This document shows positions 1-12,856 of a stretch of DNA of 64,000 nt, piece by piece. The notes under the pieces were generated by a model that saw only the letters and a program-made list of their open reading frames with translations, ran no database searches and had not been told where the DNA came from. The stretch's first letter is position 1, and each line of letters begins with the position of its first letter. The DNA comes from Sthenelais limicola (lineage: Eukaryota; Annelida; Polychaeta; Phyllodocida; Sigalionidae), in NCBI GenBank assembly GCA_942159475.1, contig OW804095.1, positions 96,175,740 to 96,239,739 of the forward strand. The letters are read 5' to 3'. The translations under genes and the position numbers were made by a program.

Positions 1-830
1 TCAGGATTTTCATCATTTTAGGAAATCTGAAGGATTCTGAAGACCAGACATCTATCACTATATATAGGACTAAAAGATTCACATATATATCAAACATAAT
101 CGTTAAACCTTTAATTGGGCGATGTAAAGAGTAGGCCGAAAATGCAGGGGGAAATTGACGGATCGATAGGAGGGCCTTTGGCAGGGAGAATTGCGGGCTG
201 GGAAAATGTATAGCGGGGAGAATGGGTCAGGCAGAATGTCGGCGGGGAATATCCTAGAACCATGTATGTATCAAATTTCGAACCGTGTAAGAAGAACACC
301 CAATACGGAAATATATTTAACTACTTTACTAGTGGTTGATCTGCAGAAATATCAGTAACTGTTTTTCCCAACATGCAACGATGAAAAAGTACTTATTTGA
401 TGTGCTAAAGTGATGTGCTAACTTCCTTGGAATCTGCTTAATCCCATCCTTCAGAGCACAACAGTATCTCAAAATCCATTTTTTACGACTTGAGACTCAT
501 TTTCCTGTGACACATCACATTTATCCTTAAATCATGTAAAATAGTCTTATCAAATGTACACTCAAATAAATGACTCAAAGGGCTGAATTCATCAATATAC
601 TGCTGCTGTTATAATGTTCATGCAAGAAGTCGAATCGGCTGAGAGGAAGCCAGCCGCCGGCCGCCATTGAGCGATAATATGTGAAGCCACTACAGGATAG
701 GATTTCGGCGGATCTCCGAAATATAAATCAGTGGACAGTTATGAAGCTATGTAGCAAAAACAACCGGACAAAATATTACCAAATATTGGTCAAATGACTT
801 TTAAATGGGTTGGAAATGCACGGAACAAAA
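1..830. other. Gene-free flank downstream of the receptor gene
   Basis: No coding region that I can support. It contains a short piece (about 480-525) that matches part of the transposon at 31093-32660 and is listed separately. The small open frame near 111-299 looks like chance. Confidence 0.5.
480..525 (+). repeat. Fragment shared with the 31.1-32.7 kb transposon
   Basis: Bases 496-519 are identical over 24 bp to 31295-31318 (GACTCATTTTCCTGTGACAC, then ATCA), with weaker similarity on both sides (TTACGA upstream, AT downstream). The second site lies inside the left arm of the larger inverted-repeat element, so this is probably a decayed relative of it. Confidence 0.6.
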
Positions 831-1044
831 TACTGTAAACGTATTAATGTTCGCGCAGTATTTATTTTCGCTATTTACGCGCACCCACCCTTGTGCGCGA
901 AAATAAATCCTGCGCGAAAGGTATAATTATTGAATAAACAAGTGTGAGACTTCCTTGCTGCGCGAATTTAAATCCGCGCGAAAAGGTGTCAAAGTACTTG
1001 GTGCGCGAAAATTTATCTGCGCAAAAATAAATACGTTTACAGTA
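831..1044. mobile_element. Short MITE with TA target duplication
   Basis: The ends are inverted repeats of about 39 bp. The first 13 bp, CTGTAAACGTATT, are perfect at both ends (833-845 and the complement of 1030-1042), and the rest is about 80 percent alike by eye. It is flanked by TA at 831-832 and 1043-1044, the target duplication of Tc1/mariner-type elements. The inside is full of GCGCGAAA-like motifs in both orientations and has no transposase, so it would have been moved by an enzyme encoded elsewhere. Confidence 0.8.
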
Positions 1045-3872
1045 GTAGAAAATGTTGAGTTTTTGACCGACGTTATACTGCATGAGTGTGTATCTTTAAA
1101 TGTCAATAATAAAAGATAAAGAGCAATATATTACTCATACATACATGTATGGTTTTTAAAAAGGTGGGTCATTACGTGGGCGTGCGTGCGTGTTTGAAAC
1201 GCTGCTCCCATATTTGGTGGTATATACAGCCTGCAGATTTTCTTTGGTTACATTTATTTTTTCTCGAAAGTAAATGGAGTTTTTTTGGCAGTGCACATTT
1301 CATAGAGGTAATTTGATCGATTTCGATTTTTGAATAGTGACCCTCTAAGGTAGTGGACTCCCTCAGTAGAATTGCCCACTTACATTTCCTGATTTGTTAA
1401 CATGGATATGGATACGATAACAGGATTGGGAAAGTCCGATATATAATCATTACAACGACCTGCGTCAAAAGGCTTTTAAGGAATTCTATTATGAGATTTT
1501 CATCTCACTTCCTATCATTAATCCCTATACTTCAACCTAGGCTTAAGGTTTCAATTCATTTGCATTCGTTGCACACAAAAAAAACGGCTGTTCTTCCATT
1601 CTACTCGTTTTCCCGACAGCGTGCCCTTGTTTTCTATGCATATAGGAGAGTGGAGGGCGACCTTCCACCTTGCATATAAAAGCATACCTCGTCCCTGATG
1701 TCCACAAGGCAACTTGGCGACCTTGGCCATCTGGGCGTGTTTTGGAATGACAGGACAAAGGCCGCGCCATTCCCTAGCGGGTACCGCTGGTTATATCTAT
1801 CTACTGTTCCCCAACACGGATGAAGAAGTAATAGAGCTTTTATTTGCCACGGGCAGGCTTTTCACTAATAGGTAGCTACGTTCACGAAACTATCATAAAC
1901 CTGGTATTATAAGCTCAGTAACTCTAAAATGTATAATGTATTGTTGACCTTGCCAGGATAGAACTTAATTGGGGGGTTTTCAGGACAGAAGCCTTCAGGA
2001 CCGAACTCCCTATATATCACCCACAAATTACCACTATCACTATAGCAAGTACATGTATAGGCGATGAGTATACAACTACATGATCGGGGTTGTTCGAATC
2101 AACTCACTATAACATATTTTCATCTATACCTGACAAATGAGGAAGGCATCTACCAAGAGTTATTACCAAGAAAAACAACTTTAAACATTGTGACTGTAGC
2201 ATTGTTTTATGTGAATCAACACAGTATACCCGTCCTACATATCCACCTGCCTTTCCCTTCATTCGAAACACGTGTCTTTGGGCGTGGCGCCAAGCCTTTG
2301 CGTATAACCAACGATTCCATTCACGTGCAAGATACGTACAAAGCGAAATACTGTTAATACCTTGCATGTTGTGAGAACCACCATTGATAATTATATAGTA
2401 TTTATAATAGATCTTTAGTTCGGTTGAAAATAGACTACTCACTTCACGGGAAATATTACACTCTTATTGTTTTCAGTTTTATCGAATATTTATTTGTTAT
2501 TTGTTGTTTGGCGTCCTCAGTCCACACAGCCATCTAGGAGATCATATACGGAGATCATATTTGGAGCGTCCACTGCGTTGTTCACATCTTTTGCAGTTAT
2601 TAACTAATTAATTAAATCAATGTTTACAAACATCACATAAAATCACAAGCGATTGTTATTAATTTTAATTATATAATGATATGATGTTTTTCTTCTTTAC
2701 ATAATATATAGTCCTAGTGTGACTCATTTATATCTCACAGGATGTTGGTGATGACCTGACTTTTGGCATTTCCACAATACATCGCACATTAATTTATCTA
2801 CTTGTTCTCATAACAAGGTTATGGCTCCTGTTGTTCCCAGACTTTCCCTTGTGAATGAATATTCATATTAATCATGTTAATAATTGTACACCATTCACTA
2901 ATGGTATCCGATTTATTTTATATAAATAATGTACTTGCACTTTTTTGCACTGAAGGGAGTCACACATACCTTTTTCCGTTGATTTCATACTTTTATTTAT
3001 TTTCGGTATACTGACACGAAGATCTATGATGAGCGACTGGTCCCTGATGAGTATGAAGAAAATATGGTATCTCATTACCTCAAAACCTTTTCCGTCTTTT
3101 TCTTCTAATCCATTGAGAGCCATTTGTTCATCAAAACAAGGACATTTAGCAGTGCAATTTGGAGGGGAGACGCCCACGCTATCGACCTGAAGTTAAACAT
3201 CTATCCTGTGGCAAAATCCTTCTAGATCAATATCCATTACCGGAATCTTTATTTGATACCTCTCAAAGGAAGGCACACAAACAGCTGAATACATGTTAGT
3301 CGCACGAAATTTCGCTGTTAAATCCTTCAATGATTGAATGGCAAGGATTTGTAAGAAATATAATTCATGCTATATATTATTGAATGAGTCAAATGTCCCA
3401 GGATAAATAAACGTATTGGAAGATAATTATTGCGATATTCTTTCGATGATTAAAAAAAGTATAGTACTTTCCTGTTAAAACTGTATTATTTGTCGATAGA
3501 GGTAATGTAAAAGGCAAAGCAACCCGTAAAGACAACTGAAGAAACTTCACATTTTTATACTTATTTATTACAAAATATAACGATGATAGGTACAATTGGC
3601 ACGAATGCATATAAGAGGCCATCTTCAATGAGTATTGTGGTACAAGAGTGGGGAATGAGGTACCAAGCCCACAGCGAGAGGCATGACCCTTCACTGCATG
3701 TCAGCTAGAGGATGAATCAACAACCTGAGCAAGCAAAATAATTATTGTAGAATCTTTTTGACAAAGTTGCAAACGGAAAATAGCCTAATCAAAGATAGAT
3801 AGCAAACTGTGCATATTATGATATATTTAGACCATTTATACAATAATTCATGTCACATGAAAATAAATACAG
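1045..3872. other. Gene-free intergenic stretch
   Basis: A+T-rich DNA with no supported gene. Open frames here (for example 2064-2357 plus and 2107-2442 minus) overlap each other on opposite strands and resemble no known family. Confidence 0.5.
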
Positions 3873-4160
3873 GTTAACTAACGAGTTGGTTGAAGGAGCG
3901 TGAATATTGCACGAGTTGCGTAGCAAAGAGTACAATATTCTAAGCAACTGAAACCAACGAGTTAGTTAACAGATTTATTATACAGGCTTTCAATCATGAA
4001 AATAGAAAAAAATCGAGTCATAAATTTGAATTTTACCGGTAATCTTAGTAAACAAACTAATTGGTTGCCATGACAACCCCACGTAAATCACTAGTGAAAT
4101 ACGCACCATGCGTAAATCACTCTACATACGTTGTTTTCAGAGCAATGCGTGTATAATAAG
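3873..4160 (+). repeat. Hairpin-ended dispersed repeat, copy A
   Basis: About 288 bp, found again in reverse orientation at 50550-50841 with high similarity along its whole length. Its first 95 bases form a long imperfect palindrome: GTTAACTAAC...GTTGGTT pairs with AACCAAC...GTTAGTTAAC, and inside it GAATATTGCAC pairs with GTACAATATTC. A cytosine-rich stretch around TGCCATGACAACCCCACGTA is conserved between the copies. There is no coding capacity. It is probably a non-autonomous mobile element; I could not settle its class or target duplication. Confidence 0.8.
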
Positions 4161-7087
4161 ATCAAATAGTCACCATTACATGGTATAGGATCAAGCTTTG
4201 ATAGTATTAAATACGAGATTTATATTGCACATGGCAGAATGGCACCATACTTCGGGTAGTTATAACTAAAATTATATTGAACAGTAACTCTTGTCTGGAT
4301 GCTCTAAGATTAATGCAGTTTAAAGAACAAAATCAGGGCTGTTGCTCCAAGTTGGAATCCATCCAAACGTGACATAATACAGTCAGCTGGTCAAGGATAA
4401 TCTTGTTACTGCTAGACCAATAACAACGTCAACTATTGAATAGACAATGCAATGTGAAGAGGGTACCCATAAGGCCCAACATTTACTTGGATATGCCAAG
4501 ATATTGAATTCAATTTATTTTTTAAACAGAATATATACTAATATGCATGAAAATAAGAATATGAGGTTTTAAAGCAATTGTCTACAAATTGTGTATCATA
4601 TGTCACCCAAGATTCACGCATAGTTTCTCAAACTCTAAGGATCGAATCGAATGCAAGTGCATGCCCATACAAATGAGCAAGGCACAGGCACTAATTTCCG
4701 TTTGCACATGAAACACCTTGTCATATTGATTAGCGTTAGTTGAAATAGTAAAAGGATTGCTGTTAACGATTTTATCATAGAGTAGTGTTCAGAATGTTTT
4801 GGGTAAGGGAGCAGGGGGAAAGCATGTATTGGGAATCGGTCGTATTAAGATGCAAATCAACCGAAAATTATTTTTAATAATATGTAACAGGGTCAAGTCG
4901 ATAAAAACATCTTTTGAAAATGAGTCAAGATGACAAGTAGAATAAACCAAACACAATGAATATAGCTTTGAAGGATTTGGAGCGGGGAAGGGGTGGGGGT
5001 TGGGGTGGTTGAGCTTGGCATGTATGAAGTGTGACATTTAAAATTCCTTCCAATTGTGCGTTAATAATGACAATAACAATATTGCACTTGAAAACTAAAC
5101 ATAATGGTCACTTTGCCAAATATCTACACAAATGGGAGTTTCAGTAATGCACATGATCTCCTGTTATTAGACATAAAGTTCTACTTCATGAGATTGACCA
5201 ATATTCCAGAACTTGCAGTTTTAGCTTGAGCTACAACAGTATTCAATAGGAAGATCTTACAGGCACTGAACAAAGTGACTTATATTCAACAGATCGCAAT
5301 TCTTTGTACACTTTACATAATAACATCTTGGTGTTGATACATAACACGAATGGTTGACTTAAACTTATATTACTTACTACATCACACTCCGTTATAAATT
5401 TACATGTTACACAATAGACACCGATTTAAACTTTACAAGAATGTTATCATCCTCGAAGGGAATGAAACAGACTTAATCTGCAGGGATATTTGATCTGATT
5501 TAATTGTTTACAAATTAGGGCTTCGATACAATCGTATTGCTTTCTTGCCGTAGACATTCTCCCCTGAATCACAGTCATAACTAGTACAATAAATCATCTG
5601 CAATTAGGAGTCAGTTGGCTCTCGGGGTCGTATTTATAAGGGATGGTGTACCACATGAAACCAATCCAGATGCAACATATTATTACATGCTCACATATTT
5701 AGTTAAAAATATATCCAAATAATGTGTAGTGTGGAACATTATAACATGCGTATACAGGTATAACATTTGAGAAGGACCCATGTTAATTCATTTCATGAAT
5801 CATTGCTCATAATCTTAACGACTATACGTCGTGACAGCAGTTGCAATAAGCCATTTAAGGCATAAAGAGGAAAATGAATGGACAAAGCTTTAAGACATTC
5901 TTTAGGTCAAAAACTTCGGAAGTACATTAAGACTTTAAAGACGTTAATATAGATAAATGAAAATTGTCTAGTTTTCGCATCAACACAAAGGAATGAAAAA
6001 TACAAAAAGGAATGAATGCAATATACGTGTACATGATGCCTGTAGAGGAAATAAATGATGAGGTAAACATAAAACCAAGCACAATATCGAAGTTACCATT
6101 GTTCTAGCATCCAATTTGTCACAAACAATGATTGAGATCAGAAAATACTGTGATTATTCGCACAGATTCAACAGTCTTAGATGGAAAAATAATGAGCAAG
6201 CATGATGTATCATAAGATGTAGTACCAAACCGATATTCTGGTAAATCAAAATTTGAAAACAGTAAAATGTGTTCTATGTATGAATAACCAATGACCCTAC
6301 ATTGTCCAAAGGAAGCCTTTTAAGCATTGAAATCAAAGCAATTGTCGAAAAACTCGTGGTAGCATCCCCGTGAGATGAACTTGCATTTAACACTATAGGC
6401 CCATCGTTTCAATATCACTTGAAATTTGCCAAAATAAAATCTCCTATTAAGTTATTATTTAAACATTTGAGAAAATATGTGGTGAAAATATTCAGGCAGA
6501 CTTTCTCGATGGGCCTATAACATTATTTACCTCGGATAACATTTTGGGACCCAAGTGAATATCACCGTCCTTCAATATATCACCTCGCTGCCCCGAGGCA
6601 ATTAAGTTTTCTGACATGTTCTTTGTTGGGAAGAAGTGACGATAATTCAAAATGGCGTCGCCGTGATTCCCAAGTTCTCACTGCGTCCCTTAACTTATCC
6701 TTTACTTGAATAATGATACCTTTTCCCAGTAGGGGAGAAAGTAATCTGGGTAGCGACTACGTTGATCTTACTCTGACGCTGCTATCCTGATTTCCTTGTC
6801 GTGAATATAAATTGTCCCTAGCTCAGGATAAAAAGCAGCCATTGGTTCAATTCAATTACAGATATATAGGAATCATGACGCTATTCAATTATGTATGAAC
6901 TGCTGATACAATATATTTTCCTTGACTAGTTTTCACATAAGCTGATTTGATACTTAACACTGCCTGCAGGGTATGATGGAGACAATAGAATAAATCAGTC
7001 CAGACAGGCGTTCGCCCGGACTTACATTTTCATATGTACATGTATATCTCAAATACAATTGACATCACAGATCACAGATTCCATTCA
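4161..7087. other. Region immediately downstream of the receptor stop codon
   Basis: Should contain the 3' untranslated region on the minus strand. No AATAAA is visible on that strand between 7087 and about 5000, so the polyadenylation site is not placed. It contains a G-quadruplex motif (4984-5005). No other gene is supported. Confidence 0.5.
4984..5005 (+). other. Strong G-quadruplex motif
   Basis: Four runs of four or five G separated by loops of 2, 1 and 2 bases (GGGGAAGGGGTGGGGGTTGG, then GG). It lies about 2.1 kb past the receptor stop codon on the strand opposite to the gene. Confidence 0.75.
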
Positions 7088-7390
7088 TCAGAAATAATAA
7101 AGAAACCCGGCCCAATAGAGAATATTCAAACACGTAAAACTGAACGGGAATATAATCCTCGCAAGAGAATCTATTTTGCTGACACTCAAAGAGCCAGTTT
7201 TATTCATAGCTTTGAACGTGCGATATTTACTGTTTCCTCGAAGGCAATTGATGAACATGACCCAACAGCTGTCTCGGCGGTACTCCGTTACGTTTATCAT
7301 CGTATGACCATTTATGTCTGTCGTGATCGTTCTCCGCACTTGACCAAAATTGCAGTTTTTCAATAACGGTTTGTTCATGTCACTCTCTTG
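7088..7390 (-). CDS. Same receptor gene, last exon: cytoplasmic loop, M4 and stop
   Basis: Begins at CAA after a good acceptor (TTTTTTATTGTATTTACAG). It is in phase 0, which is exactly the phase left by the M3 exon, and encodes 100 residues plus a stop. Residues 267-336 complete a short M3-M4 cytoplasmic loop of about 85 residues rich in Arg, Lys and Thr. M4 is recognisable as IDSLARIIFPFSFTCLNI and on to LYWAGFLYYF (339-366); the pattern D-x-x-x-R-x-x-F-P and N-x-x-Y-W is typical of M4 in this family. The protein stops at the end of M4 with almost no extracellular tail. The 16.5-kb intron before it could hide a small alternative loop exon. I found no AATAAA within 2 kb downstream on this strand. 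Confidence 0.87.
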   Translation of the reverse strand, partial: QESDMNKPLLKNCNFGQVRRTITTDINGHTMINVTEYRRDSCWVMFINCLRGNSKYRTFKAMNKTGSLSVSKIDSLARIIFPFSFTCLNILYWAGFLYYF

Positions 7391-10078
7391 CTGTAAATAC
7401 AATAAAAAAGAGTGTGAATGAGTTGCAAGTACAATTACATCAGTCACGAAAATTTAAGCGGTTTGTGATGGGAGCGTTTAAACATCCTATGAGCGAATAG
7501 GGTCAAATAAAAAATGAGAAAAATGAGGAAAGGTTGGTATGAGATTAATGCGTAATACCCAGGGAGGGACCCGCAAGCGATTATGTAATAATTAACGGGG
7601 ACCAATTCATACATCGTACCAGTGACTTTTTTTTAGAGGAAACTGTAGGAAACTCGAGATCTTCTATTAAACCTTGGAGAAAGCAAAGAAAAACAACCGC
7701 ACTAGGTTAATTAAGGGACTTAAATGATACGCAGACACGAGGTCCCGGAACTCTCCGATTTCAAATGTCCACTATAGCCAATAGATTGCTTTTGACATTT
7801 TGAAAAAATCCTCTTCTTTTGTTCTAATCGAGACGGAAAGGGCAACATTTAAACAGAATCCATCGTGATGAATTCAATGAGAAAACGAAGGAACCACGCC
7901 TCCGTATTCTTTACAGTAAAATTGAGAGGAAAGAAACGAAACCACAGACAGAATTAAGGCGTTGCATGTGGAAGAGAAGCCACTGCTCCATATAATGATG
8001 TTGTATTCGGAGAGAGGTCAACATTGGAACCTAAACCAGGAACTTTTCGGTGAAAATATGATTCGACTGTAATTCGCTCTTTCCAACATAGGTAATTATT
8101 CTCTCTCTCTCTTTCATTCCCTTCTCCGTTTTCGCGTCAGGTGGAAATGGGGCTTGATGCGTGGTATCCCTTGTCGTAATCGGCCAGGTGAACACTAAAT
8201 GCATCAATGAAAAACGAAATAACATTGATAAAAAATACATTAAAACCTTTAGAAAGAACATGAAAGAATACTGCGACCGCTGGAACTAAAACCCGAAGTG
8301 CTCAAAGTTTGAGCGACCAAGGAAATATCAGTATCTATGCGTAGCCTTTTTCCTCTTGTATATATAGAGTTTAGACTGCCTACTTCTGAAACCACTTCGT
8401 TGGAGAAGGGGCGGACTGAAATATGATCAGAACTTTTAAGTATGTATCAGCTGGAATAGCCAAGTCTGAGGAAAGGCATTGTGACCCCCAGCTCTGCAAG
8501 TTACTTGGAATGTGCTCTGAGTGAGACATAAATTGCATGGATTGTGTCGAACACAAATTTAGGCAGTTAGAAATGAAGTGATTGCATTCTGAAATGTCCA
8601 GCTTTCTCCTCCCTGTGGCATCAATCCTTCTAGTGTCAGAAGTAGCTATGTCTCATGGAGTTCCCTTCAGACTAAGGGGTATGGGCGGGACCCACGACAA
8701 TTGACTCGTCAATCTAATACTTCTCAGTCGATGTCAGTGCTGACAGCAATTCCTTGGATGCTTAAGTAAAACCCATATGCGGGAGGTGTTGGAAATTGAT
8801 ATTTCCTTCTTGGCTAGAATATTCCTGCGAGAGTCAAAGACCATTCATACCATGACCAAATTCATCATAGAAAAATTCCTGACTGGGACATGGCATGTAA
8901 TTGGGCCTATACCAGACTGCCTAAGAATTGGCCATATTTTTAGAAAACCTATTACTTTGTTGCCACAGAGCAGTACTACAGATATTCTTACGTAGAGGAC
9001 TTTTCCCGTCTAGAACAGAACAACACTGATATAAACGGACCATATATTCTGGCCTTTTCCATGTATCAGTCGGCTGAATGGCGCAATTCTAGTGGCTCGT
9101 TTGGTTAAGAGTCTTACGAAAACATACTCCTGCCAAAACAAAAGTTACTAGGGAACATTTGAGCAAGAATCATGTTATTGCCACCTTAACAATCGCATTG
9201 TCCCTCTCAACAATCGGCAGCCTTATAAAATTTCTACAACTTGGTGACCTGAGGTGGCCTTTAGGAAGTGGGCATTACACCCTTCGTATATTGGATGACT
9301 TTTATTAGCGTCAATATCAGGTGGCCTTGGACCGCCTCACGGTCCCGCCATTTTGCTGTAAATGTTGATGGTCTGGACAACGAAAGAAAATAGCCCACCA
9401 ATTTCAGGTGTGGTGGGAGAGCTTAAAACCAGAATTTCTGCCCGGATAAAATGATCGAAGGCTGACGTTAATACCCACATTGCATGCCGAGGCGTCTGAA
9501 TACAACCATCTCATTACTATATGTTTGTTTACTGTTCATTAAATTCTAGACATATAATAGCGAACATATTTTAAGTCAATTGCTGGTCTTCCAAATGGGC
9601 CTCGTTAAATATAATTTGCATGGACTCGTATCACGTGCCTCGACATGGAATGGGATTAGGTTCCATTTGGGAGCTTTGCCATTTGTATAAATGAGTGAAC
9701 TGGGTAACTAATATTTCGATAATTGTGTCTTCGGTAGACGGAATTTGATAGATTACAATAATCGGAATTGAAAAAAGAAAATAAAGATTATCTTCCTCAA
9801 TTGATTATCTCTATTATAATTTACACTATTTGCTACGTAACGTTGCGGGGGTTTATTTCAATTACTGTTGAGGAATAGTATACAAACAATGAATCATTAT
9901 ATAGACATTGTGCTTTAAGACTGTAGATGCTCTTTGTTAACTTTACTGAATATCCTCTGAAAATTCATAATCTAGTTAATAATGTTAAAGGCAACCTTAA
10001 TTTTCCTAGCTACCAGTTTAGAAGGTAGCCCGGTGAAGATGTATACATGTATTCTGTAGAAGTAAAATCATTTGGTAT

Positions 10079-10414
10079 TTGCAATTTAAACAGTCAACAT
10101 ACATTATTGTTTCAATATTATATTTTATATGCATATTAGATATTCTAATCATAATTATTATTATTATTGTATTGTATCACACTATCAACTTATCTATCAA
10201 CTATCTATCAACTTATTTTTATTGTGTATTACCATGTGTCGTATCATCCATTATATGTTTTAGATAGTTGTGTTAGTTCATTTTTCTAAACTTGTTAATG
10301 TAGACTGCAGCAGCAGGTAGAAGGCCACAATTTACTAGTGTTACCTGTTCTCGACTGTTTTACTGTGATTCATGTCTTGAGATGCTGGATAAATAAAATC
10401 TTTAAAAAAAAAAA
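10079..10414 (+). mobile_element. 3' end of a truncated non-LTR retrotransposon
   Basis: The segment runs into AATAAA (10392-10397) and then a run of A (10404-10414), the layout of a retroposed 3' end. The preceding text (GTAGAAGGCCACAATTTAC, then TTGAGATGCTGGATAAATAAA) looks like the 3' untranslated region of CR1/L2-like elements in invertebrates, from general memory. No reverse transcriptase is left, and the 5' limit is uncertain. Confidence 0.55.
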
Positions 10415-11054
10415 TTCTTCAATGTAATGGTTCTTGCAAGTCCTTTGCACTTTTGCTAGAGTCTGGACGTTTAAAGCTGCATTCCCAGTTAACATAGATA
10501 ACAAGTTATAAGTTTATTAAGTTAATCAATCATTTAATGAACTATTTTTCTGTTTAACTTTATAATCAGTTTAAGTTAATGTATATATTGTGCGTTTCCA
10601 AAGGAAACAAATTCTACGGTCAACTATTTGTGCGCAATGGCTAGATTATGAATATCAGACTACTGTAATCTGAAATGCCTCGAATGTCTGTATTAGAAGA
10701 ACACAGGAGTGGAAGTAAAATTCAGTTTATTAACAACTAGGAAAGTTGCACGCTCCCTGTTTACAAAGGCAGTTGGATAAACATGAAAGTACAATGCAAG
10801 GGAATTAGACATAAGACATCAAACAACATATTGTAATCTAATAATACACAATTGTCTTTTAGTCTTTGCAATTCCGAGCTTGTCTGTCTCCAAAACTTGA
10901 AACCCAGAAATCCCAAAGGGTGTAGTAGGTGTAGATCACTCAGATTCAGTCATGGGTGTTCCTCTCTACCCGAGTAACACGGCACCTGCCGTTGGATGCG
11001 GGAAAGCCGCGAAAATATTACGTCTGCTGCCTAGCTGTACGGGCATCGCACCGG

Positions 11055-11162
11055 GACGGTAGTCTTCAGCTTAGCCACCAGACCGCTTGTCTAGTGCTCC
11101 CGGCGGCTGCGCTAGCTTTTTTGTACAGCCGTTATACATGTTTTCGCGCGAGGGGGCTGTAC
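11055..11162 (+). repeat. GC-rich 108-bp module, copy 1
   Basis: Runs from GGACGGTAGTCTTCAGCTTA to GAGGGGGCTGTAC and matches 11426-11533 over its full length at roughly 80 percent by eye. The most conserved parts are CCCGGCGGCTGCGCTAG, TTTTTTGTACAGCCG and TGTTTTCGCGCGAGGGGGCT. TACAGCC and GGCTGTA near the end can pair as a short hairpin. Much richer in G+C than its surroundings; function unknown. Confidence 0.75.
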
Positions 11163-11425
11163 CAACTCATACAGTCATGGAATACACTCTTACATTGTAG
11201 TACATTTCCCCTACATAAGCCACGCGACCACACGTTGGTCTATTGCAATAGATATCTCTATTTATAACTCACAGGTTGTAGCACACATGTTTTTAGGAGG
11301 AACATTGACGAAAAAATGTACATATAGCAGGGAATATCAGCATAATGCAGGAATTTTATGTAAGGGAATAAAAGGTTTCAGAATCATCTTGAGCTAGTAA
11401 CTTTTATTTTTTTTAAACTATACAT

Positions 11426-11533
11426 GTACGGCAGTCTTTAGCTTGACGACCAGCCGCTGGTCTAATGTGCCCGGCGGCTGCGCTAGATTTTTTGTACAGC
11501 CGTACTAAATGTTTTCGCGCGAGGGGGCTGTAC
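11426..11533 (+). repeat. GC-rich 108-bp module, copy 2
   Basis: Second copy of the module at 11055-11162, in the same orientation, starting 371 bp further on. The 263-bp sequence between the copies is A+T-rich and unrelated. A third GC-rich patch with AGCCG and GGCCGTACGGCC words lies at about 11812-11935 but does not align cleanly. Confidence 0.75.
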
Positions 11534-12518
11534 TCCTTTCAATTGAGATCTACACACTGGCAACAATCAACGTTAGCCAATGCCGCCAGCCCTGTAATGA
11601 TAGTTCTGAACTTTTGGGTCATAACATATTAAAGTAATTATAAAGAGCTAGTATAATAATGTATAATGTATGATCCATAGTAGGTTCGATTATTAATACA
11701 GTTTGCTAAGAGTTATAGGGTTTTCCCTGCAGCTTGAAGTAACATAATTTTTCTATTTTTCTCATCTGTCACCCAAACCGTATTGCTTTATTATTCCTTA
11801 GTGGGGCTAGTGTGCAGCCGTCCTGCATGTTGCTGGCACAGCCGGCCGTACGGCCCTGCATGCGCAGCCGCTATTATTACCTGGAACACCTTCCCAGCCC
11901 CTTATTCAGCCGCCTACAGCGGCGGCGTCCGTAGTGTCTTCAATTGGCAATTACAATAGCCAGGCCATGTAGATTTCGCTATTTATACATTGCAAGAATA
12001 CACATACCTCTAATATAGATTTTTTTAGAACGTTTTCTTGAATACCGACCAAAATATCATTCCCACAGGTTTGTACATATAAAATCATTTGTAGACAACA
12101 TAATTACCGTTCATTTGATGTATGACACGTTATTGTACCCCTTATAGCTTAGAAGTTACAGCTTCCGGTAAAAAAAAAAATAGTGTCGGAAATTATTTTT
12201 CACAAATAAAAAAATCATATAGTTTTCAAGGCTATTCCAGGCCTTGAATTTATTCATTTTCTCAACTGCAGGGCTTTCAATGTCCAGCATAGACCCTGCT
12301 GTATAAGCAACTAAAAGATAAGAGGGGTGTAGGAGGAGTAGGCAGAGCGGGGAAGTGGGTAAGAGGGAGGAGGGAGAGAGGAAGAGTGAGCGGGAAAGAA
12401 AGAGAAATGCGACAAGAAAGAACCCCTTGGGTTTTCGTTTGTCCCTCGCTCAAGGCATAGGTATCATGTCCTCTGTTTTTTTAAATTTTATTTTCGTCCC
12501 TACATGCCAAGGTAAATG

Positions 12519-12542
12519 TTTAAGGTTTAAGGTTTAAGGTTT
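12519..12542 (+). repeat. Short tandem repeat of TTTAAGG
   Basis: Three full copies and a partial fourth of the heptamer TTTAAGG. Confidence 0.85.
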
Positions 12543-12856
12543 CATTCATGCATTATTGCTCCTTCTTTCTATATTTTTGTTACATTAATACCAATAGTAT
12601 AACACCAGTTGGCCCCCTTTCTAATTTATTTTCCATGAAACCTTGTGTAAGAATTTTAGAATCGTTTTAATTTGCCCTGTATTGGTACTCGTAAGTGTGG
12701 ATGAGTGCACTAGCAATGGTACTCGTCCACCGCAAAATGTATTTAAATAAGTAAGTCTTTAAATGATATCCCATTTCTTTATGTGTACTAATATGCTGAT
12801 CATAGACAAATTATTGTGCCCAATCCTGCCATTCATTTACCATTGCGCCACTTATC

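Noticed and set aside
12355..12537. Plus-strand frame rich in Arg, Glu and Lys
   Set aside because: Comes from a purine-rich low-complexity stretch.
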